Source: Ectothiorhodospiraceae bacterium (GTDB taxonomy: Bacteria > Pseudomonadota > Gammaproteobacteria > Nitrococcales > Halorhodospiraceae). From it: a stretch of 64,000 bases of DNA. The translations under genes were made by a program, and so were the position numbers. The notes under the pieces were generated by a model. That model did no database searches. It worked only from the letters and a program-made list of their open reading frames with translations, and was not told where the DNA came from. Below, one piece after another: positions 23,065-31,378 of this stretch (position 1 is its first letter; each line of letters starts with the position of its first letter). Location: positions 1-64,000 of the forward strand of contig PUNM01000139.1 in the NCBI GenBank assembly GCA_003552625.1. Reading direction: 5' to 3'.

Positions 23065-23993
23065 TCCGTATACCCGAGCTCTCGCAGGGCGCGCTGATCG
23101 TCAGTCCAGCGCGGCTTGACCCGGGCCCACAGCTCCAGGTGAACGCGACCTCCGAGCTGTGCCTCCATCGACTTGCGCGCCGCGGTGCCGATTCGTTTGA
23201 GCCGCTCCCCGCCGCGACCAATGACGATCGGCTTCTGACCCTCGGTCTCTACCCAGATCACCGCGCCGATCCGGGTCACGCCCTCTTCCTGCTCCAGCGC
23301 TTCTACCTGGACGTGCGTGGTGTACGGCAACTCCTCGCCCAGGTGGAGCATTAACTGCTCACGGACCAATTCCCCAAGCCGAAACCCCAGATCGCGGTCC
23401 GTAATCTGATCGGCCGGGAACAGCGGTGGCCCTTCGGGCATGCGCTGAACAACCTCCTGCTCCAGCGCCTCCAGGTTCTCGTGGCGGTGGGCCGAGACCG
23501 GAACCACCGCATCGAAGTTCCGCAATCGTGTGATTCGATCCAGATGCGGCAGGAGCTGGCGTTTATCACGAATCCGGTCAACCTGGTTGACCGCCAGGAT
23601 GACCGGCGCGGTCACACCGTCGAGGCGCTCCAGAACCCGCTGATCCTCATCCTTCCACTCGGTCCCCCGAGTCACCAGGACCACCACGTCGATGTCCTCC
23701 AGTGCCCCCAGCGCCGCCCGGTTGAGCTGACGATTGAGCGCCCGCTTACCCCCTTCATGCAGGCCCGGGGTGTCCACTAGAACCACCTGCGCTGCCGGAC
23801 GATTAAGCACCCCGAGAATACGGTGCCGGGTGGTCTGCGGCTTCCGCGTGACAATGCTGACCTTCTGCCCGAGCAGAGCGTTCAGCAGAGTCGACTTCCC
23901 GACATTAGGACGGCCGACGAGCGCGCACAGCCCACTTCGCCGAGCGTCGTCCGGCGTCGCCTCGTAGTATTGGTCGTATTGATCGCCCGACAT
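23061..23993 (-). CDS. era: GTPase Era
   Basis: 310 residues. Essential GTPase that binds the 3' end of 16S rRNA and helps mature the 30S subunit. G1 is GRPNVGKST (about 28-36), the switch region has KPQTTRHRI, G3 is DTPG, G4 is NQVD, and a KH domain follows with PIVIGRGGERLKRIG (about 256-270). A ten-residue longer N-terminus than E. coli Era is the only difference I see. It begins 6 nt after the rnc stop and overlaps the recO start. Confidence 0.97.
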   Translation of the reverse strand: MSGDQYDQYYEATPDDARRSGLCALVGRPNVGKSTLLNALLGQKVSIVTRKPQTTRHRILGVLNRPAAQVVLVDTPGLHEGGKRALNRQLNRAALGALEDIDVVVLVTRGTEWKDEDQRVLERLDGVTAPVILAVNQVDRIRDKRQLLPHLDRITRLRNFDAVVPVSAHRHENLEALEQEVVQRMPEGPPLFPADQITDRDLGFRLGELVREQLMLHLGEELPYTTHVQVEALEQEEGVTRIGAVIWVETEGQKPIVIGRGGERLKRIGTAARKSMEAQLGGRVHLELWARVKPRWTDDQRALRELGYTD

Positions 23994-23999
23994 TACGGA

Positions 24000-24698
24000 T
24001 TATTCCCCCTCACCGGTCTCAGCACCGATTTCCACGAGCATCGCCTCCGCGGCGCGCTGCTCCGCTTGACGACGACTCCCCGCTTCCCCGACGGTGGCAT
24101 TTTCGGTGTCGGCCAATCGGCACTCGACGCGAAAGCGTTGATGGTGGGCCCTTCCGCGCACGTCCAGCACCTGATAACCGGGCAGCGGCCGTCGTGTCGA
24201 CTGAAGCGCTTCCTGCAACCGCGTCTTCGGGTCCTTGAGCACCGCCTGCTGCGGGAGCGTCTCAAGCCTTTCACGGTAGAGCCCGATGATGGTGCGCGCG
24301 GTAGTCGTGAAATCGCTATCCAGGTAGACAGCGCCGAAGACCGCCTCTAGTGCGTCGGCCAGAATCGAGTCCCGGCGGTGGCCACCGCTTTTCAGCTCAC
24401 CCCCACCAAGCCGCAGATGGTCGCCGAGTTCGAGCTCCCGGGCGATTGCCGCCAGGGTGGTGCGATTGACCAGACCGGCGCGAAGCCGCGAGAGATTGCC
24501 CTCGCTGTCTTCCGGTCGGCGCTCGAAGACCTCGTAGGCGATGACAAAATTAAGGATCGAGTCGCCAAGAAACTCCAGCCGTTCATTGTGCGGACTGCCG
24601 GCACTGCGGTGGGTTAGCGACTCACGCAGTCGGGCCACTTCGTTGAAGCGGTAGCCCAGCCTCTTCTGCAAACCATCCAGCTCCGCGCTACCTGCCAT
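24000..24698 (-). CDS. rnc: Ribonuclease III
   Basis: 232 residues. Cleaves double-stranded RNA in rRNA processing and mRNA decay. The catalytic domain carries the signature NERLEFLGDSIL (about residues 38-49) and a second acidic cluster DALEAVFGAVYLD. The double-stranded-RNA binding domain fills the last ~75 residues, starting near DPKTRLQEALQ and ending with a RRQAEQRAAEAML helix. Located between lepB (3-nt gap) and era (6-nt gap) as in other gammaproteobacteria, probably one transcript that RNase III can itself cleave in relatives. Confidence 0.97.
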   Translation of the reverse strand: MAGSAELDGLQKRLGYRFNEVARLRESLTHRSAGSPHNERLEFLGDSILNFVIAYEVFERRPEDSEGNLSRLRAGLVNRTTLAAIARELELGDHLRLGGGELKSGGHRRDSILADALEAVFGAVYLDSDFTTTARTIIGLYRERLETLPQQAVLKDPKTRLQEALQSTRRPLPGYQVLDVRGRAHHQRFRVECRLADTENATVGEAGSRRQAEQRAAEAMLVEIGAETGEGE

Positions 24699-24701
24699 TG
24701 C

Positions 24702-25457
24702 TCATTCGATCCGCTGTCCGATGCGATCCCAAGCAATACCACCCTCCTCGTGATCCCAACTCATCCAGATCAGAAAGGCGCGCCCGGCCAGATAGTCGTC
24801 GGAGACGGGGCCCCAGACCCGGCTATCGGCACTGCGATCGCGATTGTCGCCGACCGTGAAGTACTCCCCTTCGGGTACCGTGTAGGTGAAGTTCCCGGAG
24901 GGCGACTCAGGGTGATGAAGAATCCGGTAACTCCGATCGTTCACCCGCTCGGTGCGAATCACCGCCGGGCCGTCGGTATCGGTACGCGCGTACCGCTCCT
25001 CACCCTCCTGATCGAACCGCTCACCGTTGACGTAGAAGACGCGATCCTCGTAGCGGATTTCGTCGCCGGGGAGCCCGATCACCCGCTTGATGTAATCCTG
25101 ACTCGGATCCACCGGGTAACGAAAAACCGCGATTTCACCGCGCTCCGGCTCGCCGCTGCCGATTAGCCGATCACGCAGCACCGGAAGCCGGACGCCGTAA
25201 GCGACCTTGTTGACCAGGATGAAGTCACCGGCCTGCAGGGTCGGAAGCATGGAGCCGGACGGTATGCGAAACGGCTCGGCCACAAAGGAGCGCACCACCA
25301 GCACGATCAGGATGATCGGAAAGAGCGACCGCGGCAGATCCACATACCAGGGATCGCGATCGCGGTCGATGCCCTCGCGCCGGCGCAGCCATCGGTCCCA
25401 CGCCCAGATCGTTCCGGTGAGCAGAGTGAGAACGACAAGAAGGAGTTCGAAGTCCAT
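24702..25457 (-). CDS. lepB: Signal peptidase I
   Basis: 251 residues. Removes signal peptides from exported proteins on the periplasmic face of the inner membrane. Two N-terminal membrane segments (about 3-22 and 44-62). The catalytic Ser is in PSGSMLPTL (about 67-75) and the catalytic Lys in YIKRVIGLPGDEI (about 130-142). The later GDNRDRSADSR box (about 203-213) is the family motif. E. coli LepB is longer (324) owing to insertions in the periplasmic part; this length is common elsewhere. It follows lepA by 9 nt. Confidence 0.96.
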   Translation of the reverse strand: MDFELLLVVLTLLTGTIWAWDRWLRRREGIDRDRDPWYVDLPRSLFPIILIVLVVRSFVAEPFRIPSGSMLPTLQAGDFILVNKVAYGVRLPVLRDRLIGSGEPERGEIAVFRYPVDPSQDYIKRVIGLPGDEIRYEDRVFYVNGERFDQEGEERYARTDTDGPAVIRTERVNDRSYRILHHPESPSGNFTYTVPEGEYFTVGDNRDRSADSRVWGPVSDDYLAGRAFLIWMSWDHEEGGIAWDRIGQRIE

Positions 25458-25466
25458 GGGTTCCGT

Positions 25467-27266
25467 CTAGTCCTTGGAGTCGTCGACGCGGAGAACGGCC
25501 AGGAAGGCATCCTGGGGGATCTCCACCTTGCCGACCTGCTTCATGCGCTTCTTGCCCTCTTTCTGCTTTTCGAGGAGCTTGCGCTTGCGGGTCGCATCAC
25601 CGCCGTAGCACTTGGCCGTCACGTTCTTGCGCATCGCCTTTACTGTACTACGGGCGATGATCTGGTTACCGATTGCGGCCTGGATCGCGACCTCGAACAT
25701 CTGCCGCGGGATGATCTCCTTGAGCCGTTCCACCAGGGCACGGCCACGGTGATAGGAGTGATCCCTGTGGACAATGTTGGACAAGGCATCCACGCGATCG
25801 CCATTAATCAGCACATCGAGCTTGACCAGGTCGTCGGCCTGGAAACGCTTGAGTTCGTAGTCGAACGACGCAAAGCCCCGCGTGGCCGATTTCAGCCGAT
25901 CGAAGAAATCAAGCACTACCTCGCTCAGCGGCATCTCGTAGACCAGCGAGATCTGCTGGCCGACGTACTGCATCTCCTTCTGCACACCGCGCTTCTCTTC
26001 ACAGAGCGCGAGCACGTTCCCCACGAACTCCTGCGGGACGAGGATGCTCGCCTCGATGATCGGTTCGCGGATCTCCTCGATCTCGGCGTTTGGCGGGAGG
26101 TTGGCGGGGTTGTCGACCTCCAGCTCCTCGCCATCGCGAGTGACGACGTGGTGTACGACAGTCGGCGCCGTGGTGACGAGATCGAGGTCGTACTCGCGCT
26201 CCAGACGCTCCTGGACGATCTCCATGTGCAGCATGCCGAGGAAACCGACCCGAAACCCGAACCCCAGGGCGTGGGAACTCTCCGGCTCGTAGTTTAGCGC
26301 AGCATCATTGAGTCGCAGTTTGCCCAAGGCAGTGCGCAGCGCCTCGAAGTCGTCGGAACTGCTCGGAAAAAGGCCGGCAAAGACCCGGGGCTGAACGTGC
26401 TTGAAACCAGGCACCGGCTTGTCCGCCGGGGCGCTCGCCCGAGTGAGCGTCGCCCCCACCGGCGCCCCGTCGATATCCTTGATCCCGGCGACGACGTACC
26501 CCACCTGACCGACCCCCAAGCGATCCTTCGGGGTCCGCTTCGGCGTGAAGATGCCGAGTTCATCGACCTGGAACTCCCGGCCGGTCGCCATGACCTGGAT
26601 TCGATCCCCCTTGCGCAGTTCGCCGTCGAAGATCCGGGCCAGGCAGACCACACCGAGGTAATTGTCGAACCAGGAGTCCATGATGAGGGCCTTGAGCGCG
26701 CCATCCGGATTGCCCCGGGGGGCCGGCACACGCTGGACCAGTGCTTCCAGAAGGTCCTCGACCCCCTCACCGGTCTTGGCGCTGACCATCAGCGCCTCGG
26801 CGCCGTCCAGGCCAATGATCTCCTCGATCTGTTCAAGCACACGATCTGGCTCCGCCGACGGCAGATCGATCTTGTTGAGAACCGGGATGATCTCCAGATC
26901 CTGCTCCAGCGCCGTGTAGCAATTAGCCACGCTCTGCGCCTCCACCCCCTGGGAGGCGTCCACGACGAGCAACGCACCCTCGCATGCGGCCAACGAGCGG
27001 GAGACTTCGTAAGAAAAGTCAACGTGGCCAGGGGTGTCGATGAAGTTCAACTCGTAGGTCTGCCCATCCCGGGCGTGGTACTGCAGCGACACGCTCTGCG
27101 CCTTGATCGTGATCCCACGCTCGCGCTCGAGATCCATGGAGTCGAGCACCTGCTCCCGGCTCTCGCGCTCACTGAGCGTGCCCGCCACCTGGATGAAACG
27201 ATCCGAAAGGGTGGACTTGCCGTGGTCGATATGGGCAATGATCGAGAAGTTGCGGATATTCTCCAT
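25467..27266 (-). CDS. lepA: Translation elongation factor 4 (LepA)
   Basis: 599 residues, exactly family length. Ribosome-binding GTPase. G1 [14 protein letters not shown] (about 11-24), G3 [12 protein letters not shown]4 NKIDLPSA; the C-terminal LepA-specific domain ends with the conserved basic stretch [20 protein letters not shown]. Upstream on the same strand lies degP with a strong intrinsic terminator between, so lepA-lepB-rnc-era probably has its own promoter in the 27267-27317 gap. Confidence 0.98.
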   Translation of the reverse strand: MENIRNFSIIAHIDHGKSTLSDRFIQVAGTLSERESREQVLDSMDLERERGITIKAQSVSLQYHARDGQTYELNFIDTPGHVDFSYEVSRSLAACEGALLVVDASQGVEAQSVANCYTALEQDLEIIPVLNKIDLPSAEPDRVLEQIEEIIGLDGAEALMVSAKTGEGVEDLLEALVQRVPAPRGNPDGALKALIMDSWFDNYLGVVCLARIFDGELRKGDRIQVMATGREFQVDELGIFTPKRTPKDRLGVGQVGYVVAGIKDIDGAPVGATLTRASAPADKPVPGFKHVQPRVFAGLFPSSSDDFEALRTALGKLRLNDAALNYEPESSHALGFGFRVGFLGMLHMEIVQERLEREYDLDLVTTAPTVVHHVVTRDGEELEVDNPANLPPNAEIEEIREPIIEASILVPQEFVGNVLALCEEKRGVQKEMQYVGQQISLVYEMPLSEVVLDFFDRLKSATRGFASFDYELKRFQADDLVKLDVLINGDRVDALSNIVHRDHSYHRGRALVERLKEIIPRQMFEVAIQAAIGNQIIARSTVKAMRKNVTAKCYGGDATRKRKLLEKQKEGKKRMKQVGKVEIPQDAFLAVLRVDDSKD

Positions 27267-27317
27267 GCGGGTCGCTCAGTCCTGCCGCTCACCGGTGAAA
27301 GTTTGATGCTCTCAATG

Positions 27318-27347
27318 AAAAAAGCGCCCCCCTTAACGGGCGGGCGC
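27318..27347 (-). terminator. Rho-independent terminator of the degP transcript
   Basis: Read on the minus strand: GCGCCC stem (27347-27342), a 12-nt C/G-rich loop that may pair further, GGGCGC (27329-27324), then six T (27323-27318). It begins 25 nt after the degP stop. GC stem followed directly by a U-run is a textbook intrinsic terminator and separates rpoE-rseAB-degP from lepA. Confidence 0.85.
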
Positions 27348-27371
27348 CGCTATTCTACGCGTTTGCAGCCG

Positions 27372-28898
27372 TTAAGGCATTTGCAGGGCGAGAAAGCTTG
27401 GGTGCCCGTCACGAATGACCAGGACGGGAACAGTGCTCCCCGGCTCCGCGTCGGACACCCGCTCGGCCAGTTCCTCGGGCGTTGCGATGGGCTCGCGATC
27501 GAAACTGACGAGCACGTCACCCACCCGCACTCCAGCATCGGCGGCCGGTCCATCATCAACACGGGTAACGATGACGCCGCCCTCTTCTTCCTCGAGTTCG
27601 AGTTCCCGGCGCTCGGCATCGCCGACCGGCTCAACACCGAGCCCCAGATCACCCTCGAGTTCGTGGTCTCCGCCGGGTCTCCCGGGCTCGGGAGATGGCG
27701 CGGCCAGCTCTTCCTCGCTCGGCAATGCCGCCACCTCCACCTCAACGGTTTTCTCCTCGCCGTCGCGGAGGATGAGCACGCGGACCTTCTCCCCGATGGC
27801 GCTGCGACCGACAATCGGCGGGAGTGCTGCCGAACTCTCGACCACTTCACCATCGAACTCGAGGATGACGTCGCCACTCTCAATTCCCGCGTCGGCAGCC
27901 GGGCTGTCTTCGAGCAACTCCGACACCAGAGCCCCGCGCGGCCGATCAAGCCCGAAGCCCTCGGCCAGATCCCTGGTCACGTCCTGGATCATCACCCCGA
28001 GCCACCCCCGTTCGACCTCTCCGGTCTCGATCAGCTGGCCAGCGACATCCATGGCCAATTCGATCGGAATAGCGAAGGACAGTCCCATGAAGCCGCCGGT
28101 GCGGCTGTAGATCTGGGAGTTGATCCCGACCACATCGCCGTGGAGGTTGAACAGGGGGCCGCCGGAGTTGCCCGGATTAATCGCGACATCGGTCTGAATA
28201 TACGGGACGTAGTTGCCGTGGGGCAGCGAGCGCCCCTTCGCTGAGACGATCCCCGCGGTGACCGAGTGTTCAAAGCCGAAAGGGGAGCCGATGGCAAGCA
28301 CCCACTCGCCAACCTCCAGCCCATCCGAACTTCCGATGGAAACGGTGGGCAGTTCATCCTCGGTGTCGATCTCCAATACCGCCAGATCCGTGCGCTCATC
28401 CGAGCCGACCAGATCCGCGTCGTGCTCACGCCCGTCGGCGAGACGGACGATCACCTCTTCTGCCTGCGCCACGACGTGATGGTTGGTCAGGATGGTTCCG
28501 TCATCGCTGATCAGAAACCCGGAACCGAGGGATTGGCCCTCGTCTCCGAACGGATCCTCCGGTTGGGGACCGGGCTCTCGCCCCGGCGCACCGCCCCCTT
28601 CCGGGTCGCCGAAGAACTCTTCGAAAAAGGCCGGCGATGCCCCGTCCACCGCAACGCTGTGGGGGCGCGGCGCAGGATTTCCCGAGGGAGCGCGCTGGGG
28701 CTCCACACCCGGCGGCAGGGCCTCGGGGGCTTCGCCGGGGAGCTCTTTGCGTGTGCTGATATTAACCACCGCTGCGCTATTGTCGCGGACGAGTTCGGCA
28801 AAATCCGGGAGCTCAATGGCTGCCAAAGGGGCAGCGACACCCAGGCCCAGCCCGAGTCCGGTCAGGGCGCGTAGTGGCCGCAATCTTTTGGTGGACAT
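27372..28898 (-). CDS. degP: Periplasmic serine endoprotease DegP/MucD type
   Basis: 508 residues. A signal peptide (about 1-27, Arg-rich start then GLGLGVAAPLAA). The trypsin-like domain has His in TNHHVV (about 139-144), Asp in DERTDLAVLEI, and Ser in INPGNSGGPLFN (about 245-256). Two PDZ domains follow (about 288-385 and 425-508). Between the mature N-terminus and the protease is a long acidic, Pro/Gly-rich segment (about 52-120), and another acidic linker joins the PDZ domains; this charge bias suits a high-salt periplasm. Placed after rpoE-rseA-rseB as mucD in Pseudomonas, so sigma-E control is likely. GGGAG lies 7 nt before the ATG. Confidence 0.96.
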   Translation of the reverse strand: MSTKRLRPLRALTGLGLGLGVAAPLAAIELPDFAELVRDNSAAVVNISTRKELPGEAPEALPPGVEPQRAPSGNPAPRPHSVAVDGASPAFFEEFFGDPEGGGAPGREPGPQPEDPFGDEGQSLGSGFLISDDGTILTNHHVVAQAEEVIVRLADGREHDADLVGSDERTDLAVLEIDTEDELPTVSIGSSDGLEVGEWVLAIGSPFGFEHSVTAGIVSAKGRSLPHGNYVPYIQTDVAINPGNSGGPLFNLHGDVVGINSQIYSRTGGFMGLSFAIPIELAMDVAGQLIETGEVERGWLGVMIQDVTRDLAEGFGLDRPRGALVSELLEDSPAADAGIESGDVILEFDGEVVESSAALPPIVGRSAIGEKVRVLILRDGEEKTVEVEVAALPSEEELAAPSPEPGRPGGDHELEGDLGLGVEPVGDAERRELELEEEEGGVIVTRVDDGPAADAGVRVGDVLVSFDREPIATPEELAERVSDAEPGSTVPVLVIRDGHPSFLALQMP

Positions 28899-28942
28899 CT
28901 CCTCGCTCCCTCGTTACCGCCCAGACGCGCGACAACCGCACA

Positions 28943-29935
28943 TCAACGCGGGCGAACCCCGGTGGCGAAACGTTCCACGGTGCGCGCCGGCACATCGCCA
29001 ATGGCCGTCACATGGTGATCGTCAATCGGCTCCTCGAAGGCGTGGAGCGCGCCCGCCCGCGCACGTCCGCGCTCCCCTCCGCCGCCAGCCTCAATATAAA
29101 TGGACACCGTCGCCAAACCGTCGCTAAAAAGTAGATGCTCGATCCGTTGCTCCCGCTCTTCAGCGCCTGCCAGCACACTCCGCCCGACAAGCTTGAAGCC
29201 TGACGGCGGTTCCGGTACGTGCCAACGTGCCTGCTCCTCCTCGATCCGCTCGCGCGCGACAGACTCCAGGTCGCGGGCCACCTCAAGGCGCGGTTCGAGT
29301 TCCTGCTCGCCGATCTCATCGCGAAGCTCAAGCGCGGTAAAGAGCAGCCGCTCGATCACCCGGCTACCCTCAAGCAGCTGGGCCTGCAGAGGCAGGCCGC
29401 TCTCGCGGTCGATCCAGAGCCGATGTCCATAGCGTAATTGATCCAGCGGCTCAATCAGCACCACCTCGGCGGCCCGCCCGGCCACCCGGCCGTCGCCGGC
29501 AAGACGGATCCGGTAGAGCGACTCGTCAATCTCGTCTGCCCGGGGCCAGGCGTCGCCGAGCGCCCCGCCGATGCCCTGGCGATGAACGTTGCGCGCGTGC
29601 CCGACGCCCGCAACACGCACCCCATCGGCTGTCCGCACGATCTCTCGCTCCGGACCGGTAAGGATCTCCAGACGCTGACGGAACCGACCTTCTTCGCCCG
29701 CCCGGTGGACCACCCGCACCGTCTCAACGATTCCGGCCCGCGCATAGACAAACGTACCGCTGTACGATTGCTCGTCGAGCGCTTGAACCAGGCGATTGAG
29801 CGCCTCCCTTCCCTGTTCCACCCCCACGGGGTCTTCATTCCCGGAGCCCGCCGCCGCACTGGTCGCTGGCGACAGCAGCACGATCATCAATGCGGCAAGG
29901 ATGCGCAAGCGCACCAGCCTCTCAGGGCTCCTCAT
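28943..29935 (-). CDS. rseB: Sigma-E regulatory protein RseB (MucB)
   Basis: 330 residues. A periplasmic protein that protects the anti-sigma factor RseA from cleavage and senses lipid or LPS intermediates. A signal peptide covers about 1-27 (RILAALMIVLLSPATSAAA). The large MucB/RseB N-terminal domain starts with LNRLVQALDEQSYSGTFVYA, characteristic of the family; the smaller C-terminal domain follows WHVPEPPSGFKLVGRS. I use the ATG at 29935, which gives a clean signal peptide and a 14-nt overlap with rseA; an in-frame start at 30004 would add 23 residues before the signal. Confidence 0.94.
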   Translation of the reverse strand: MRSPERLVRLRILAALMIVLLSPATSAAAGSGNEDPVGVEQGREALNRLVQALDEQSYSGTFVYARAGIVETVRVVHRAGEEGRFRQRLEILTGPEREIVRTADGVRVAGVGHARNVHRQGIGGALGDAWPRADEIDESLYRIRLAGDGRVAGRAAEVVLIEPLDQLRYGHRLWIDRESGLPLQAQLLEGSRVIERLLFTALELRDEIGEQELEPRLEVARDLESVARERIEEEQARWHVPEPPSGFKLVGRSVLAGAEEREQRIEHLLFSDGLATVSIYIEAGGGGERGRARAGALHAFEEPIDDHHVTAIGDVPARTVERFATGVRPR

Positions 29936-30623
29936 GCTCCGGGACCCGCACGTGTTGCAGCATGCTGCCGGGATAGTCGGATTCGGCCTGCTCAGCGTGA
30001 TCAATCATGAATCGATGCAGACGTTCCGGCATGGGCTCGTTGCGCGCCTGCTGCGTATCCCCAACGGTCTGCAGAGCCGGCAGGGAGTAGGTCGAGGTCG
30101 TCCACGGGAAAGCCGCTCCCTCGCCAAAGGTTACCGCCTGCGCGGGAGCACCCGCCTGGGCCCGCGCTTCGGTCGCACCGGCATCGGCCTGCTGACGGGG
30201 TTCGGCCTCCTGCTCCGTACTCGACTCGACTACCTCGCCCACGGCGGTTGGCTCGTTGACGCCACCCATGGGCACCCCGCCCTGCCACCAGAGCACGGTC
30301 ACTGCCGCGACCGTCGCCGCGATCGCCCCCCCTAGTGCCGGTCTACGCCAGCCCCGCGGTTGCGGAACTGACTCCTGCGTATGCGGCGGATCCTCCGCGA
30401 GACCGGCTCGGACACGCTCGACCAGATCAGTGCGCGGCTGTTCGGGGAGCGAGCGCTGCAGCGCATCGCGCATCAAATGGTAACGGGCCAGGCGCGCCCG
30501 CGCTTGGCCGTCGTGGTCCAGACGCCGGAGCAGGAAAGCCCGCTCCTCCCGACTGAGTTCGTCGTCAACGAGCGCGGAGAGCTGCTCGCCGAGCTCGTCA
30601 CTGTATTGTTCGTCTCTCGCCAT
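29922..30623 (-). CDS. rseA: Anti-sigma-E factor RseA (MucA)
   Basis: 233 residues. An N-terminal cytoplasmic anti-sigma domain, starting EQLSALVDDELSREERAFLL, then one membrane segment at about 97-113 (GGAIAATVAAVTVLWW), then a periplasmic part rich in Ala/Glu/Gln that ends with RLHRFMIDHAEQAE, the region expected to bind RseB. It lies 20 nt after rpoE and overlaps rseB. In the family, DegS and RseP cut this protein in sequence to free RpoE. Sequence outside the anti-sigma domain is weakly conserved; identity rests on both domain and position. Confidence 0.94.
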   Translation of the reverse strand: MARDEQYSDELGEQLSALVDDELSREERAFLLRRLDHDGQARARLARYHLMRDALQRSLPEQPRTDLVERVRAGLAEDPPHTQESVPQPRGWRRPALGGAIAATVAAVTVLWWQGGVPMGGVNEPTAVGEVVESSTEQEAEPRQQADAGATEARAQAGAPAQAVTFGEGAAFPWTTSTYSLPALQTVGDTQQARNEPMPERLHRFMIDHAEQAESDYPGSMLQHVRVPEHEEP

Positions 30624-30643
30624 ACCCTTTCCCCCGATGCCGC

Positions 30644-31225
30644 CTACTCTGGATCGGTCAGAGGCCGCAGACGCTTGTCAATGGCCTCCCGCGCCCGAAA
30701 GATTCGTGAGCGCACGGTGCCAACCGGGCAGTCCATGACCTCAGCGATCTCCTGATAGCTCATGCCCTCTAGCTCACGGAGCGTTACCGCGGTCCGCAAC
30801 TCTTCCGGCAATGCGGCGATCGCTTCCACCACCGTTCGCTCGACCTCATCCCGGTAGGCCTCGGCCTCCGGCGTATCCTGCTCCCGGAGCATCGTGTCGA
30901 TGTCGAACCGCTCAGCATCCTGGGCATCGACATCGGAATCCGGCGGACGCCTCCCCTGTGCAACGAGGTGGTTCTTCGCCGTATTGACCCCGATCCGATA
31001 AAGCCAGGTGTAGAAGCTGCTCTCACCGCGGAAGCTGGGGATCGCCCGATAGGCCTTGATGAAGGCCTCCTGGGCAACGTCCATCGCTTCCTGCGGGTCG
31101 CGGACATACCGCGTGATCAGCTTCACCAGCTTCTGCTGGTAGCGCACGACGAGCACGTCGAAGGCCTGCTTTTCACCGGCCTGGACGCGCTCGACGAGCT
31201 CACGGTCCGACTCCCCGGAACTCAT
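30644..31225 (-). CDS. rpoE: RNA polymerase sigma factor RpoE (AlgU/sigma-E)
   Basis: 193 residues, family length. An ECF sigma factor for envelope stress. Region 2 reads FDVLVVRYQQKLVKLITRYV and DVAQEAFIKAYRAIPSFRG; region 4 has RTAVTLRELEGMSYQEIAEV followed by CPVGTVRSRIFRAREAI. This is the AlgU/RpoE sequence with few changes. Divergent from nadB, as in E. coli, and preceded by a sequence that matches its own promoter class (31270-31296), so autoregulation is likely. Confidence 0.98.
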   Translation of the reverse strand: MSSGESDRELVERVQAGEKQAFDVLVVRYQQKLVKLITRYVRDPQEAMDVAQEAFIKAYRAIPSFRGESSFYTWLYRIGVNTAKNHLVAQGRRPPDSDVDAQDAERFDIDTMLREQDTPEAEAYRDEVERTVVEAIAALPEELRTAVTLRELEGMSYQEIAEVMDCPVGTVRSRIFRAREAIDKRLRPLTDPE

Positions 31226-31269
31226 CGCAGCCGGCGCCCCCCTGCGGTCGAGCGCCGGTCTCTGCTGCA

Positions 31270-31296
31270 GTAGACACTACCCTTGGGCGTGAGTTC
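31270..31296 (-). promoter_or_regulatory. Putative sigma-E (AlgU)-type promoter of rpoE
   Basis: On the minus strand GAACTC (31296-31291) and TCTAC (31274-31270) are 16 nt apart. The AlgU/RpoE class in Pseudomonas and enterics is GAACTT, 16-17 nt, TCTGA/TCTAA, so the match is one base off in each box. It lies 44 nt before the rpoE ATG, which fits a short leader. Confidence 0.65.
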
Positions 31297-31378
31297 GCGC
31301 ACGGCTTCGGAATCGGGCACTTTTGGGTGGGTGATTTGCCGCGGATCGCGCGGCGTGCGAAGCTTGGCAGGTTATCCG

